NCBI GenBank assembly: GCA_000402355.1
Contig: AQRS01000033.1
Coordinates: forward strand, 1 to 37,074
DNA from: Candidatus Iainarchaeum andersonii SCGC AAA011-E11
GTDB lineage: Archaea; Iainarchaeota; Iainarchaeia; Iainarchaeales; Iainarchaeaceae
DNA length: 37,074 nucleotides
Direction: 5' to 3'
This document shows, piece by piece, positions 22,448-30,660 of the stretch. Position numbers and translations under genes: made by a program. A model generated the notes under the pieces. That model was not told the DNA's origin and made no database searches. It was given only the letters and a program-made list of their open reading frames with translations. Position 1 is the stretch's first letter, and every line of letters begins with the position of its first letter.

Positions 22448-23416
22448 ATGGACGTAGGCATAGAGCTCCCCTGGATTGAAAAATACAGGCCAAAAAAACT
22501 GAGCGAGGTGGTGGGGCAGAAAAACATCACGCAAAGGCTCCAGTACTACACCCAGAGCAACACCATGCCAAACCTTCTCTTTTCAGGCCCCGCCGGGGTA
22601 GGCAAGACAAGCGCGTCCGTTGCCCTGGCAAAGGAATTCTTCAAAGAAAATTTTTCACAAAATTTTTTAGAGTTGAATGCCAGTGATGAACGTGGAATAG
22701 ATGTTGTTCGCAACACAATCAAGAACTTTGCGCGAACACTCGCATTCAACTTTGGGTTCAAAATAATCTTTCTGGATGAGAGCGACGCGCTAACCTTTGA
22801 CGCACAGCAGGCATTGAGAAGGACAATGGAGATGTACTCAAAAACCTGCCGCTTCATTTTGAGCTGCAATTATTCCAGCAAAATCATAGAGCCCATACAG
22901 TCCCGCTGCGTTATTTTCAGGTTCAACCAGCTCTCCTCAAAGGACATCGGCGAGCGCGTGAAAGGGGTTGCGGAAAACGAAAAAATAGATTTGAGCAATG
23001 AAGCGGTTGAGGCAATAATTTACGTGAGCCAGGGGGATTTGAGAAAAGCAATCAACGTGCTCCAGGCATCGGCAACAACAGCCCACAAAATCACGGACAA
23101 AACAATCTACGAGGTCAGCGCAAAAGCGAGGCCTGACGAAGTCAGGGAACTCATCAAAGTTGCCTTGAGCGGAAAATTCCTCGAAGCGCGGGCATTGCTC
23201 GATAAATTGCTCTACGAGTACGGCATGAGCGGAGAGGACGTGATTACACAGCTGCACCGCGAAATGGTTGCGATGGACGAGAAGGAAGTCCCCGGGAAAA
23301 CAAAAATAGAGCTGATTGACACGATCGGAGAATACAACTTCAGAATGGTCGAGGGCGCGAACGAGCGCGTTCAACTTGAGGCGCTGATTGCGCAGTTCAC
23401 GAAGTACAAGAAGTGA
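22448..23416 (+). CDS. rfcS: Replication factor C small subunit
   Basis: This 322-residue clamp-loader subunit uses ATP to open PCNA onto primed DNA. The start at ATG 22448 gives the conserved opening ELPWIEKYRPKKLSEVVGQ. Walker A is GPAGVGKT (47-54) and Walker B is IIFLDESD (106-113; the family usually has DEAD here). The SRC motif is QSRC (151-154), followed by QGDLRKAINVLQ in the sensor-2 region. The C-terminal collar domain covers the last 90 residues. No intein is present, although many archaeal RFC genes carry one. The large subunit is not in the window. An NreA-type PCNA-binding repair protein lies 2 kb away. Confidence 0.97.
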   Translation: MDVGIELPWIEKYRPKKLSEVVGQKNITQRLQYYTQSNTMPNLLFSGPAGVGKTSASVALAKEFFKENFSQNFLELNASDERGIDVVRNTIKNFARTLAFNFGFKIIFLDESDALTFDAQQALRRTMEMYSKTCRFILSCNYSSKIIEPIQSRCVIFRFNQLSSKDIGERVKGVAENEKIDLSNEAVEAIIYVSQGDLRKAINVLQASATTAHKITDKTIYEVSAKARPDEVRELIKVALSGKFLEARALLDKLLYEYGMSGEDVITQLHREMVAMDEKEVPGKTKIELIDTIGEYNFRMVEGANERVQLEALIAQFTKYKK

Positions 23417-23425
23417 GTGTAAAAC

Positions 23426-23908
23426 TCATTTTTCCACAAAGTAAATCCCGTCAGGGCGCTTTTCAAAAATCCAGCCGGAGTAATTGAGCTTAGTTTCCAG
23501 GGGCGTTATCATAAATTTTGCCAACTGAAAAAAGAGGCTTTCGGTGAAGTTTACTATGCCGCCATTTTTGGACTTTACCAGCACCCCTTCATTGAAAAAA
23601 ACTAATTTGCCAATAGGACTGCTATGAGCTATATTGGTGGCTTTCTCCCTGCTAGGGAGCCTTGGGTCTTTCTTTCTGGCCTCTGCAAATTTAGAGCTAA
23701 AATCTTTGACTTGGCCAGGCTCGAGTACAACAGTTCCGGTTCTGGTTCTCCCTATATGTATATCCTCATTTCCTAAATGCTTGACAATAACTGTCCCGGG
23801 TGGCTTGTTGTGCATTTCCAAAAAGGCTTCTCCGCGCAAGTCCCTCATTTCATGGCTGTTTGGGCCGAGGCGCTTCTCAATCCGTTTTTTGGGCTCTCTT
23901 GGCGGCAT
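23426..23908 (-). CDS. Hypothetical protein, 160 residues
   Basis: This protein starts MPPREPKKRIEKRLGPNSHE, a basic disordered-looking region. A predicted beta-rich part follows (GTVIVKHLGNEDIHIGRTRT, GTVVLEPGQVKDFSS) and a C-terminal LNYSGWIFEKRPDGIYFVEK. There is no signal peptide or membrane segment. I do not recognise a family; the middle could be a small barrel. It is convergent with rfcS (nine-base gap) and lies just downstream of a degenerate nreA fragment on the same strand. Confidence 0.6.
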   Translation of the reverse strand: MPPREPKKRIEKRLGPNSHEMRDLRGEAFLEMHNKPPGTVIVKHLGNEDIHIGRTRTGTVVLEPGQVKDFSSKFAEARKKDPRLPSREKATNIAHSSPIGKLVFFNEGVLVKSKNGGIVNFTESLFFQLAKFMITPLETKLNYSGWIFEKRPDGIYFVEK

Positions 23909-23974
23909 GAATGAAATAATTTTTGGAAGTTTTTAATGATTTGCATTGCGCAAAAACGGATGCTTAAACTGCAC

Positions 23975-24127
23975 TTAGGAAAATTCACGCAGCGTCCTCT
24001 GGTGCGCGAGCGCATCCAGGATTTTGCTCTGCTTCTTGTAATACTTCATCGGCACCGTGAGCTTCTTCTCCAAGTATTCGAGCGCGAGGTTCAGGTGGAG
24101 AACGTTAGGGGCTTTAGGTGCGGCAGA
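23975..24127 (-). pseudogene. Degenerate 3' fragment of an nreA duplicate
   Basis: The frame ending in TAA at 23975 encodes about 50 residues without a start. LALEYLEKKLTVPMKYYKKQ and the ending HQRTLREFS align with the C-terminus of the intact NreA protein at 25473-26735 (LALEYLETKLTIPLKYWVKQ, then HQKRLTDFS). Stop codons occur upstream in this frame, so only the tail survives. The PCNA-binding Q-x2-L-x2-F motif is kept. The rest of the copy was replaced by other genes in the 1.3 kb between them. Confidence 0.8.
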
Positions 24128-24177
24128 TTACTAATCATTTAAAAGTATTAATAAGAGTATTTGAATAGGATATTATT

Positions 24178-24645
24178 ATGGAAAAAAATCAAAAAACTTT
24201 AATTGGCATTTTAATTGTCGGAGTAGCTGTACTTTTAGTTGCTACCTTGTTCCAACACCAATTATTTGACCCGTTCGGAGAGCCACCTACTGTTGCGGGC
24301 GGAAACTGCAGCAAGGAATATCGTTTCACCACAAGTACAAAATTTGAATCAAGCAATGACTTCTTAGAATTTTTAAAAAGTAAACAGTCAAACGACAAGC
24401 TATACAATTTTGAACCAACAGAAAATAAACTTGTCCCGGCACTCACTAACAACGACAATGCCACCAACTTAGACGATTTTGAAGGTAAAATTACTGTTGA
24501 AAATTCAAAAGGAATATTTACTAATGAAAAAATTTATTCCGTATGGTTAGGTAACGGCGATTTTAACGAAAATTATCCTTGGCGGATTAAAATTAAGGCA
24601 AGCTCAGGTGGGCAGATATCCTGGAATCATTGTGCTGGGATTTGA
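24178..24645 (+). CDS. Membrane-anchored hypothetical protein
   Basis: This 155-residue protein has a short positively charged N-terminus, one transmembrane segment (IGILIVGVAVLLVATLF, residues about 9-25) and an extracellular domain with two cysteines (Cys44 and Cys152). The latter could form a disulfide. DFLEFLKSKQSNDK and RIKIKASSGGQISWNHC are the most distinctive strings. The gene is AT-rich compared with rfcS, which hints at later arrival. No family is recognised. A downstream hairpin at 24697-24718 may end its transcript. Confidence 0.6.
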   Translation: MEKNQKTLIGILIVGVAVLLVATLFQHQLFDPFGEPPTVAGGNCSKEYRFTTSTKFESSNDFLEFLKSKQSNDKLYNFEPTENKLVPALTNNDNATNLDDFEGKITVENSKGIFTNEKIYSVWLGNGDFNENYPWRIKIKASSGGQISWNHCAGI

Positions 24646-24696
24646 TGACCCCCTGCGGTTATAAAAAAACGCACTTACGAGTTTAAGTCAAATGTT

Positions 24697-24718
24697 GATA
24701 AAATTTTCTAATTTTATC
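24697..24718. terminator. AT-rich hairpin in the gap before the toxin-antitoxin pair
   Basis: GATAAAATT (24697-24705) pairs perfectly with AATTTTATC (24710-24718) around a TTCT loop, flanked by TT and TCAA. It is the only clear structure in the 191 bases between the membrane-anchored protein and the antitoxin apart from the operator. Confidence 0.35.
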
Positions 24719-24796
24719 TCAACCACCTCCGCTTGGAGAATTTTTTCCTGCGACTCGGATTTTCTTGGCCTATATGCTTAACGGTTTGACGATAGA

Positions 24797-24826
24797 CTTA
24801 AATAGTTTTGTATATCAATTGATATA
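24797..24826 (+). promoter_or_regulatory. TATA box and 16-base palindromic operator of the toxin-antitoxin pair
   Basis: CTTAAATAG at 24797-24805 is a TATA-like box. It is followed at 24811-24826 by the perfect palindrome TATATCAATTGATATA, ten bases before the GTG start. A dimeric antitoxin bound here would block TBP access or the transcription start, the usual autoregulation of type II systems. Confidence 0.7.
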
Positions 24827-24836
24827 GTGATAAACC

Positions 24837-25121
24837 GTGGTTTCAAAAACTGTTTTCAGGCCGAAAAATGTCCTTAGATACCCGAGGCTTGACACCGTGC
24901 TAATGGTGGAGGAGGCAATCCAGAAAGCCGAGGAATACCCGACAAAAGCAGAGTTGATGAGAAGCCTGCCGAAAAAAATAATGTACCAGACATTCAACAC
25001 GATAATAGACTACTTGGAGTATTCGGGAAAGATTCTTGTGGACAAGGACGGCTCCATAGTATGGATTTGGGATCCTGAGGGAATCAGGAAACTGAAAGAA
25101 AAAGGCCTGATAGTAAAATGA
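24837..25121 (+). CDS. Winged-helix antitoxin of a RelE-type pair
   Basis: This 94-residue protein starts at GTG 24837. Residues about 25-70 look like a winged helix (EAIQKAEEYPTKAELMRSLP, MYQTFNTIIDYLEYSGKIL, then the wing DGSIVWIWDP). It ends with a Lys/Arg-rich tail (RKLKEKGLIVK) suited to toxin contact. The stop overlaps the toxin start in the ATGA arrangement. A perfect palindrome lies in its promoter, so it probably binds there and represses the pair. Antitoxins of this archaeal winged-helix type replace the usual RelB/ribbon-helix-helix type. The call depends partly on the neighbouring toxin. Confidence 0.75.
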   Translation: MVSKTVFRPKNVLRYPRLDTVLMVEEAIQKAEEYPTKAELMRSLPKKIMYQTFNTIIDYLEYSGKILVDKDGSIVWIWDPEGIRKLKEKGLIVK

Positions 25122-25465
25122 GCAACGAAGACAAAAGAATCAAGCGCGTTGCGTTCATAGACGCTTCGCTCAAGGAATCCTTCGACAAATTGAGGAAAGG
25201 AAAATTCGAAGACAGGCAACTCGCTGATTTCATTGACCGCGCAATGGATGACTTGAAGGAAAACCCTTACTGCGGGATAAAAATACCGAAAAAACTCTGG
25301 CCAAAGGAATACTTCACAAAATACAAAATCAAGAACCTCTGGAAATACGACCTGCCCAACGCGTGGAGGCTTGCTTATACAATCAAGGGAGACAACATCC
25401 AGATTGTTTCGGTGCTACTGGAGTGGTTCAACCACAAAAACTACGAAAAAAGGTTCGGCTACTAA
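25118..25465 (+). CDS. RelE/ParE-superfamily toxin
   Basis: This 115-residue protein has the RelE layout: an N-terminal helical hairpin (SLKESFDKLRKGKFEDRQLA, DFIDRAMDDLKENPYCG), a beta-rich core (IPKKLWPKEYFTKYKIKNLW, YDLPNAWRLAYTI), and the C-terminal strand-helix VLLEWFNHKNYEKRFGY. The Arg in WRLAY and the H-x2-Y-x3-F end are typical positions for mRNA contact and catalysis. It would cut mRNA on the ribosome when free of antitoxin. It overlaps the antitoxin stop by four bases (ATGA) and is convergent with nreA (seven-base gap). Confidence 0.85.
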   Translation: MSNEDKRIKRVAFIDASLKESFDKLRKGKFEDRQLADFIDRAMDDLKENPYCGIKIPKKLWPKEYFTKYKIKNLWKYDLPNAWRLAYTIKGDNIQIVSVLLEWFNHKNYEKRFGY

Positions 25466-25472
25466 AATCATA

Positions 25473-26735
25473 TCAGGAGAAATCAGTTAATCTCTTCTGA
25501 TGATAAAAATTATCCAAAAGCGTGCTCTGCTTTACCCAGTATTTGAGCGGAATGGTCAGCTTTGTTTCCAAGTATTCCAAGGCTAAATCCAGCGTTTCAA
25601 AAGAAAGAGGGATTTTCTTTAGTGCATCCCTTGCAGTTTCACGGCACTTGAAAACACCTAGAGAGGGAGTTCCTGCATCTCCAATTTCCCTGAAAACAAT
25701 TGCGGTTGCCTGTCTCTGGACGCGATTTAAGTATTCCGCAAGAGCAATACGAACAGCATAGTAACCACCGGCAGTATTTTCCGCGTATGAGTGCCGCCCC
25801 TCATAAGTTTCGTGGTCAGACATAAAAGTCGGTTCCTTTCCTTCAATATTCCAAGAAGCCCCGGGTTTCCAGACCTCCATCAGTTCGTAACTCCATTCGC
25901 GCGGCAGGAGCAAAATGTAATAATAATTTTCCAAATAACTTGAATGAAACAAGCGCACATCATCGATTTTAGTAAAATACTTTATTTTTTCATCAATGAA
26001 GTGTTCAGACAGGTTGCTATCGATTGAAACTATTGACCATCTTGTGGGAACAAACTTCCGATTCTTTTTAACGCCAAGCATTCCCGCGCTGAGGATTTTG
26101 TGCAATTGGTTCACTCCAACTTCCGCGTCAAACAGCTCTACCATCGCATCCTTGGCTTTCACATCGGTGTCGGAAACCAAATAATCTATTTCGGGGTTGA
26201 TGCTCGGGTTCTCCGTCATCCTGAATTCCGAAAGGTCCGCACTAGGGCCCATCGGCGCGTGGAAATCCGAAAACGAGAGGCCGCGCGCGGTTGGAACGGA
26301 TTTAAGTTTCATTTCAACATCAACCGGCTTCTTTGCCATCAAAGTTTCCTGGATCTCGGAAATCTGGTAAGAAGGGTCACGCGCCTTGTAGACATCAACA
26401 GGCATCGAGCCCCTCACAAGGCTCTCGCGGAAACCGATTATTTTTTCCGCGGGCATGCCAAACCATTTATCAGTATCATCAGTCATCCATGAATCCTTCG
26501 TGGAAAAAGCTGGCGCCATTGGCGACAAAGAAATTTTCGGATAACCTGTCCAGCCCACGAAAACGCCTGGAGGAGCCTCGCTCTGGAGGTCGCGCTTCCG
26601 GATTGAAAGCACGGTTTTCTGCCGCGTTTCGTAGCGCTCAAGAATAAAGCACTTCGGCCCGCACCAAAGCCTTCCTTTGCAGCGCACACAAACCTCGGGT
26701 GAAGGGGTCATTGAGCCCATCTGGATGTTCTTCAT
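25473..26735 (-). CDS. nreA: NreA-type archaeal DNA repair protein
   Basis: This 420-residue protein of the archaeal Nre family (DUF650 plus DUF651) acts with PCNA in repair of alkylation and other damage. The N-terminal zinc motif is C16-x2-C19-x5-C25-x3-C29. The Nre core follows with PPGVFVGWTGYPKISLSPMAP, and the C-terminal domain has ATAIVFREIG. The extreme C-terminus, Q413-x2-L416-x2-F419, is a PCNA-interaction (PIP) motif. The ATG at 26735 has a TATA-like CTTAAATAA (plus-strand spelling) at 26758-26766, about 27 bases upstream. A degenerate copy of its 3' end lies at 23975-24127, and rfcS, which loads PCNA, is 2 kb away. Confidence 0.9.
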   Translation of the reverse strand: MKNIQMGSMTPSPEVCVRCKGRLWCGPKCFILERYETRQKTVLSIRKRDLQSEAPPGVFVGWTGYPKISLSPMAPAFSTKDSWMTDDTDKWFGMPAEKIIGFRESLVRGSMPVDVYKARDPSYQISEIQETLMAKKPVDVEMKLKSVPTARGLSFSDFHAPMGPSADLSEFRMTENPSINPEIDYLVSDTDVKAKDAMVELFDAEVGVNQLHKILSAGMLGVKKNRKFVPTRWSIVSIDSNLSEHFIDEKIKYFTKIDDVRLFHSSYLENYYYILLLPREWSYELMEVWKPGASWNIEGKEPTFMSDHETYEGRHSYAENTAGGYYAVRIALAEYLNRVQRQATAIVFREIGDAGTPSLGVFKCRETARDALKKIPLSFETLDLALEYLETKLTIPLKYWVKQSTLLDNFYHQKRLTDFS

Positions 26736-26837
26736 AATGAAAAACAGCGCAAAACGTCTTAAATAACTTAAAAAAGCGTGGTTTTTCGGCAGAAAACGTT
26801 ATTATTCTTTACTGCACTTTAATCAATTTAGTCAAAA

Positions 26838-28745
26838 ATGGCTGAAATTACACTCGAGTTCCCGGACAAGAGCAAAAAAAAGTTCAGCTCAGGAATAACG
26901 GCCCAAAAGATTGCGGAACAGATAGGCCCGAGGCTGGCGCAAGCGGCGCTCAGCGCAAAACTTGATGATAAAATTATCGAACTCGATTTGCCAATTAAAG
27001 AAAACGGGAAATTCTCGATACTCACATGGGAAGACATTGAAGGCAAAAAAAGCCTGTGGCACACGGCATCGCACGTGCTCGCGGAAGCAGTAACTTCATT
27101 ATTTCCGGACGCAAAGCCCACAATAGGGCCCCCGATTGAAGAGGGATTCTACTACGATTTTTTCGTGAAGAAAAATTTTACTCCGGAAGACCTTGCGAAA
27201 ATTGAAAAGAAAATGATGCAGATTATTTCCGAGAAAAGGAAAATCGAGCGCGAGGAAGTGGACAAGAAAAAAGCATTGGAAAAATTCGCGCAGAACAAGT
27301 TCAAGCAGGAACTCATAGAAGAATTCGCGGAAGCGGGAAAAAAGCTCAGCATTTACAGGCAGGAAAAATTCTACGATTTGTGCAAAGGCGGCCATGTTTC
27401 CAACACGGAAAAAATCAAGGCTGTAAAATTGCTGAAAACAAGCGCTTCATACTGGCGCGGGGATTCCAAAAGAGAATCACTCCAAAGAATTTACGGGATT
27501 GCTTTCCCGAAAGAATCGATGCTGCAGGAATACCTGAAGCAGAAGGAAGAAGCGGAAAAAAGAAACCATTTGAAGCTCGGCAAGGAACTCGATTTGTTCT
27601 CGATGCAGGATGAGGCTCCGGGAACGATTTTCTTCCACGCAAAGGGAACGCAATTGTGGAATACGCTCCAGGAATTTGCGCGCACGGAGCAGAAGAAAAG
27701 GAACTATCAGGAAGTCATTGCCCCGATAATACTCAAAAAAGAGCTCTGGCTCAAGAGTGGCCATTGGGACCACTACAAGGACAATATGTACTTCACGAAA
27801 ATAGACGATGAAGAGTATGCCGTGAAGCCAATGAACTGCCCAGGGCATATTTTGATTTACGCGAACGCAAGGCACTCATACAGGGATTTGCCCATAAGGA
27901 TGGCGGAATTCGGCTTGGTGCACAGGCACGAGCTTTCAGGAGTGCTGAACGGGCTTTTTCGCGTGCGCAAATTCACGCAGGATGATGCGCACATCTTCTG
28001 CACGCCTGAACAGATTGAAAGCGAAGTCAAGGGAGTGCTTGAACTGGCGGAACATTACTACAAAACATTCGGGTTCGAATACAGGGTTGAACTGAGCACG
28101 AGACCTGAAAAGGCAATGGGTGCAAAGGAAACGTGGGACAAGGCGGAAGCCTCACTCAAAAATGCCCTGAAGGCGAGTGGAAAGGAATTCAAACTCAACG
28201 AGGGTGACGGCGCATTCTACGGCCCAAAAATAGATTTCCACATCAAGGATTCTTTAGGGAGAAGCTGGCAGCTCGGAACAATACAACTCGATTTCCAGAT
28301 GCCGGAAAAATTCTCGCTGAAATACATTGACAGGAACGACAAGGAAGCAAGGCCTGTAATGATACACCGCGCAATATTCGGCTCGATGGAAAGATTTATC
28401 GGAATCCTTATCGAGCATTATGCGGGAGTATTTCCGGTTTGGCTGGCGCCCGTACAGGTGAAAGTGATTTCAGTGAGCGACAAGCATGCAGCGTACGCGG
28501 AAAAAATCCACGAAGAGTTCGTGAACCAAGGAATCAGGAGCGAACTGGATGCGCGCGGAGAAACCGTTTCATTCAAAGTGCGCGAGGCGCAGATGCAGAA
28601 GGTGCCATACATAGTGAATGTGGGCGAAAAGGAAGAAACAGCCAAAACCATTGCAGTGCGCGACAGAACAGGCAAAGTCGAGTTCGGCATACCTTTAAAG
28701 AAGTTCGCGGAAAGGGTAATGCAGGAAACCGCGCAAAGGAAATGA
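26838..28745 (+). CDS. thrS: Threonyl-tRNA synthetase, bacterial/eukaryotic type
   Basis: This 635-residue enzyme has the full bacterial-type layout: TGS domain (residues 1-60), N2 editing domain with H75-x3-H79 and C182-x3-H186 for hydrolysing Ser-tRNA, class II catalytic core, and a C-terminal anticodon domain (VWLAPVQVKVISVSDKHAAY). The catalytic zinc ligands include Cys334 (MNCPGH) and His385 (DDAHIF), and motif 2 is VHRHELSGVLNGLFRVRKF. Most archaea instead have a D-aminoacyl-deacylase-like editing domain at the N-terminus, so this gene was probably gained from bacteria, as in several DPANN lineages. The ATG at 26838 is divergent from nreA across a 100-base intergenic region. Confidence 0.95.
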   Translation: MAEITLEFPDKSKKKFSSGITAQKIAEQIGPRLAQAALSAKLDDKIIELDLPIKENGKFSILTWEDIEGKKSLWHTASHVLAEAVTSLFPDAKPTIGPPIEEGFYYDFFVKKNFTPEDLAKIEKKMMQIISEKRKIEREEVDKKKALEKFAQNKFKQELIEEFAEAGKKLSIYRQEKFYDLCKGGHVSNTEKIKAVKLLKTSASYWRGDSKRESLQRIYGIAFPKESMLQEYLKQKEEAEKRNHLKLGKELDLFSMQDEAPGTIFFHAKGTQLWNTLQEFARTEQKKRNYQEVIAPIILKKELWLKSGHWDHYKDNMYFTKIDDEEYAVKPMNCPGHILIYANARHSYRDLPIRMAEFGLVHRHELSGVLNGLFRVRKFTQDDAHIFCTPEQIESEVKGVLELAEHYYKTFGFEYRVELSTRPEKAMGAKETWDKAEASLKNALKASGKEFKLNEGDGAFYGPKIDFHIKDSLGRSWQLGTIQLDFQMPEKFSLKYIDRNDKEARPVMIHRAIFGSMERFIGILIEHYAGVFPVWLAPVQVKVISVSDKHAAYAEKIHEEFVNQGIRSELDARGETVSFKVREAQMQKVPYIVNVGEKEETAKTIAVRDRTGKVEFGIPLKKFAERVMQETAQRK

Positions 28746-28760
28746 CCCGATAAAGTAATA

Positions 28761-28770
28761 TTTATATAAA
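28761..28770 (+). promoter_or_regulatory. TATA box of the pilus operon
   Basis: TTTATATAAA at 28761-28770 is a near-consensus archaeal TATA box centred about 33 bases before ATG 28799. It gives a leaderless or nearly leaderless transcript for the secretion ATPase gene and probably the whole operon. Confidence 0.65.
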
Positions 28771-28798
28771 AGAAAACTGTCCTTTAGTAGGATTCCGA

Positions 28799-30655
28799 AT
28801 GCCAGATTATCTCGACGCGCTATTTGAAAAGGCGAAGGCAAAAAAAGACGCAAAACAACCCGGAAAGCCGGAAGACGCCGCGCAAAAAAAAGCCGTGAAG
28901 CCTGAGCCTGCAAAAAAAAATCCCGCGCAGATTCAACAGGCCCAGGGGAAAAAGCCATGGCACACGGAACCGAAGCCGTTGCTGGGCAAAAAAAACCTTA
29001 TACTTGAGCAGATGCGCAGCGAAGAACCTGAAAAGGCGCAAAGCGAGGACAAGGAAGATGAAGAGAAGAAGGCCGCCAAAGAAGTGATGCTGGCCAAGCA
29101 GAAAATAGCGGAAATAAAGAGCACGCTCCCGCCGCAGGAAAACATCAACGCGCCGCAGGACCCCGAAAGCGTCCCCGAGGAACAAAAATCCACCGCGGAA
29201 AGGGAACTGGAAACCTCGCAAAAAAAGCTCGTTGAATCCTATGGAAACGCCAAAATTTACGAATTGCCCGGGCAACCCCTGCTTTACTACTGGATACCAG
29301 TGCCCAGGCCTGTCGGAGCGGAAAAAACAATAATCAACACCATCAAGGAGGCCGCGACAAGGGTAATCAGCATTACGCCTTACAAGATCCGCGACCCGGA
29401 GCAGAGAAAGAACGTTTACTACCAGAAAGTGCTTGAGATTCTCCGCGACTCCCCGGAACTCAACATACCAAAAACGCGGTTTGATTTTTATGCGAACACG
29501 GTAATAAGGGAAATGGTAGGGTACGGAATAATAGACGACCTGATTCACGATGACAAGCTCGAGGAAATAATGGTCATTGCGCCGAACAGGCCGGTTTACA
29601 TTTTCCACAGGAAATACGGAATGATGATAACGAACATCGAGTTCTACAACGACAATGAAATACAGGATCTCGTGAACAGGATTGCGAGGCAAATAGGAAG
29701 AAGGGTGGACATCAGCAGCCCGCTCCTTGATGCGAGACTCCCTGATGGAAGCAGGGTCAACGCAACAATTCCCCCCGCTTCGGTGCAGGGCTCCACATTG
29801 ACAATAAGAAAGTTCCGCGAAGACCCTTACACAATAATAGACCTCATAAAAAACAAAACCATTGAAGCGGAAACCGCCGCATTCCTGTGGGCGTGCACCG
29901 ATGGCTTGGGCACGAAACCCGCAAACATACTGATTTCAGGCGGAACCGGCTCCGGAAAAACCACGACACTGAACGTGCTCGCAACATTCATACCGGAAAC
30001 AGAAAGGATAATTTCCATTGAAGACACGGCCGAACTGAACCTTCCCTTGAAGCACTGGATAAGGATGGAAGCAAGGCCACCCGGGCTTGAAGGAACCGGA
30101 GAGGTAACGCTTGACATACTCACGAAAAATTCCCTGAGAATGCGCCCCGACAGGATAATTGTCGGCGAAATCAGGCATGATGAGGCGTTCTCATTGTTCA
30201 CGGCATTCAACACGGGGCATGACGGTTCTTTGGGAACGGTGCACGCGAACTCGGCACAGGAAACAATCGTGAGGGTGACAAACCCGCCGATGAACGTGCC
30301 GCAAGTGATGCTTTCCGGGCTCGACATAATAGTTGTACAGCACAGGCTGCACGACAGGAAAATGGGGACAATAAGGAGAATAACCGAAATCGCCCAAGTG
30401 ACCGGCGCCCTTGAAGGCAAGCCGAAAACCGAAGCAGTATACCTGCGCGACCCAGTAACAGACTCCCTAAAAAGGACAAAAGCCCAGATAAATTACGCCC
30501 AAAAACTCCAGGAACTCGCGGGAATGTCCAAAAAGGACTTTGATGACGAGGTCAAGGACAGGGCGGCATACCTCGAAAAGCTCGTGAAGGAAAACAGGAG
30601 AAGCATGAAAGAAATTTCCGAAGCGGTAAAGCAGTACTCAATGAAAAAAAAGTGA
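28799..30655 (+). CDS. Type II/IV secretion (pilus assembly) ATPase, TadA/PilB-like
   Basis: This 618-residue motor powers pilin polymerisation. The first 130 residues are low-complexity, rich in Lys, Glu, Pro and Gln, and probably disordered. The GspE N-terminal-like domain follows (residues about 200-300, ending in VRGYGIIDD-type sequence here read as MVGYGIIDDLIHDDKLEEIM). The RecA core has Walker A GGTGSGKT at 381-388, Asp box IISIEDTAEL, RPDRIIVGEIRHDEAF as Walker B, and HDGSLGTVHANS as His box. It matches archaeal archaellum/pilus ATPases, but no ArlH or ArlF accompanies it. It heads the operon with two TadC proteins and pilins. Confidence 0.95.
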   Translation: MPDYLDALFEKAKAKKDAKQPGKPEDAAQKKAVKPEPAKKNPAQIQQAQGKKPWHTEPKPLLGKKNLILEQMRSEEPEKAQSEDKEDEEKKAAKEVMLAKQKIAEIKSTLPPQENINAPQDPESVPEEQKSTAERELETSQKKLVESYGNAKIYELPGQPLLYYWIPVPRPVGAEKTIINTIKEAATRVISITPYKIRDPEQRKNVYYQKVLEILRDSPELNIPKTRFDFYANTVIREMVGYGIIDDLIHDDKLEEIMVIAPNRPVYIFHRKYGMMITNIEFYNDNEIQDLVNRIARQIGRRVDISSPLLDARLPDGSRVNATIPPASVQGSTLTIRKFREDPYTIIDLIKNKTIEAETAAFLWACTDGLGTKPANILISGGTGSGKTTTLNVLATFIPETERIISIEDTAELNLPLKHWIRMEARPPGLEGTGEVTLDILTKNSLRMRPDRIIVGEIRHDEAFSLFTAFNTGHDGSLGTVHANSAQETIVRVTNPPMNVPQVMLSGLDIIVVQHRLHDRKMGTIRRITEIAQVTGALEGKPKTEAVYLRDPVTDSLKRTKAQINYAQKLQELAGMSKKDFDDEVKDRAAYLEKLVKENRRSMKEISEAVKQYSMKKK

Positions 30656-30660
30656 ACACC

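Noticed and set aside
28820..29692. Minus-strand open frame of 290 codons
   Set aside because: It is antisense to the secretion ATPase and its composition (Phe, Arg, Leu runs) mirrors the Lys/Glu-rich coding strand.
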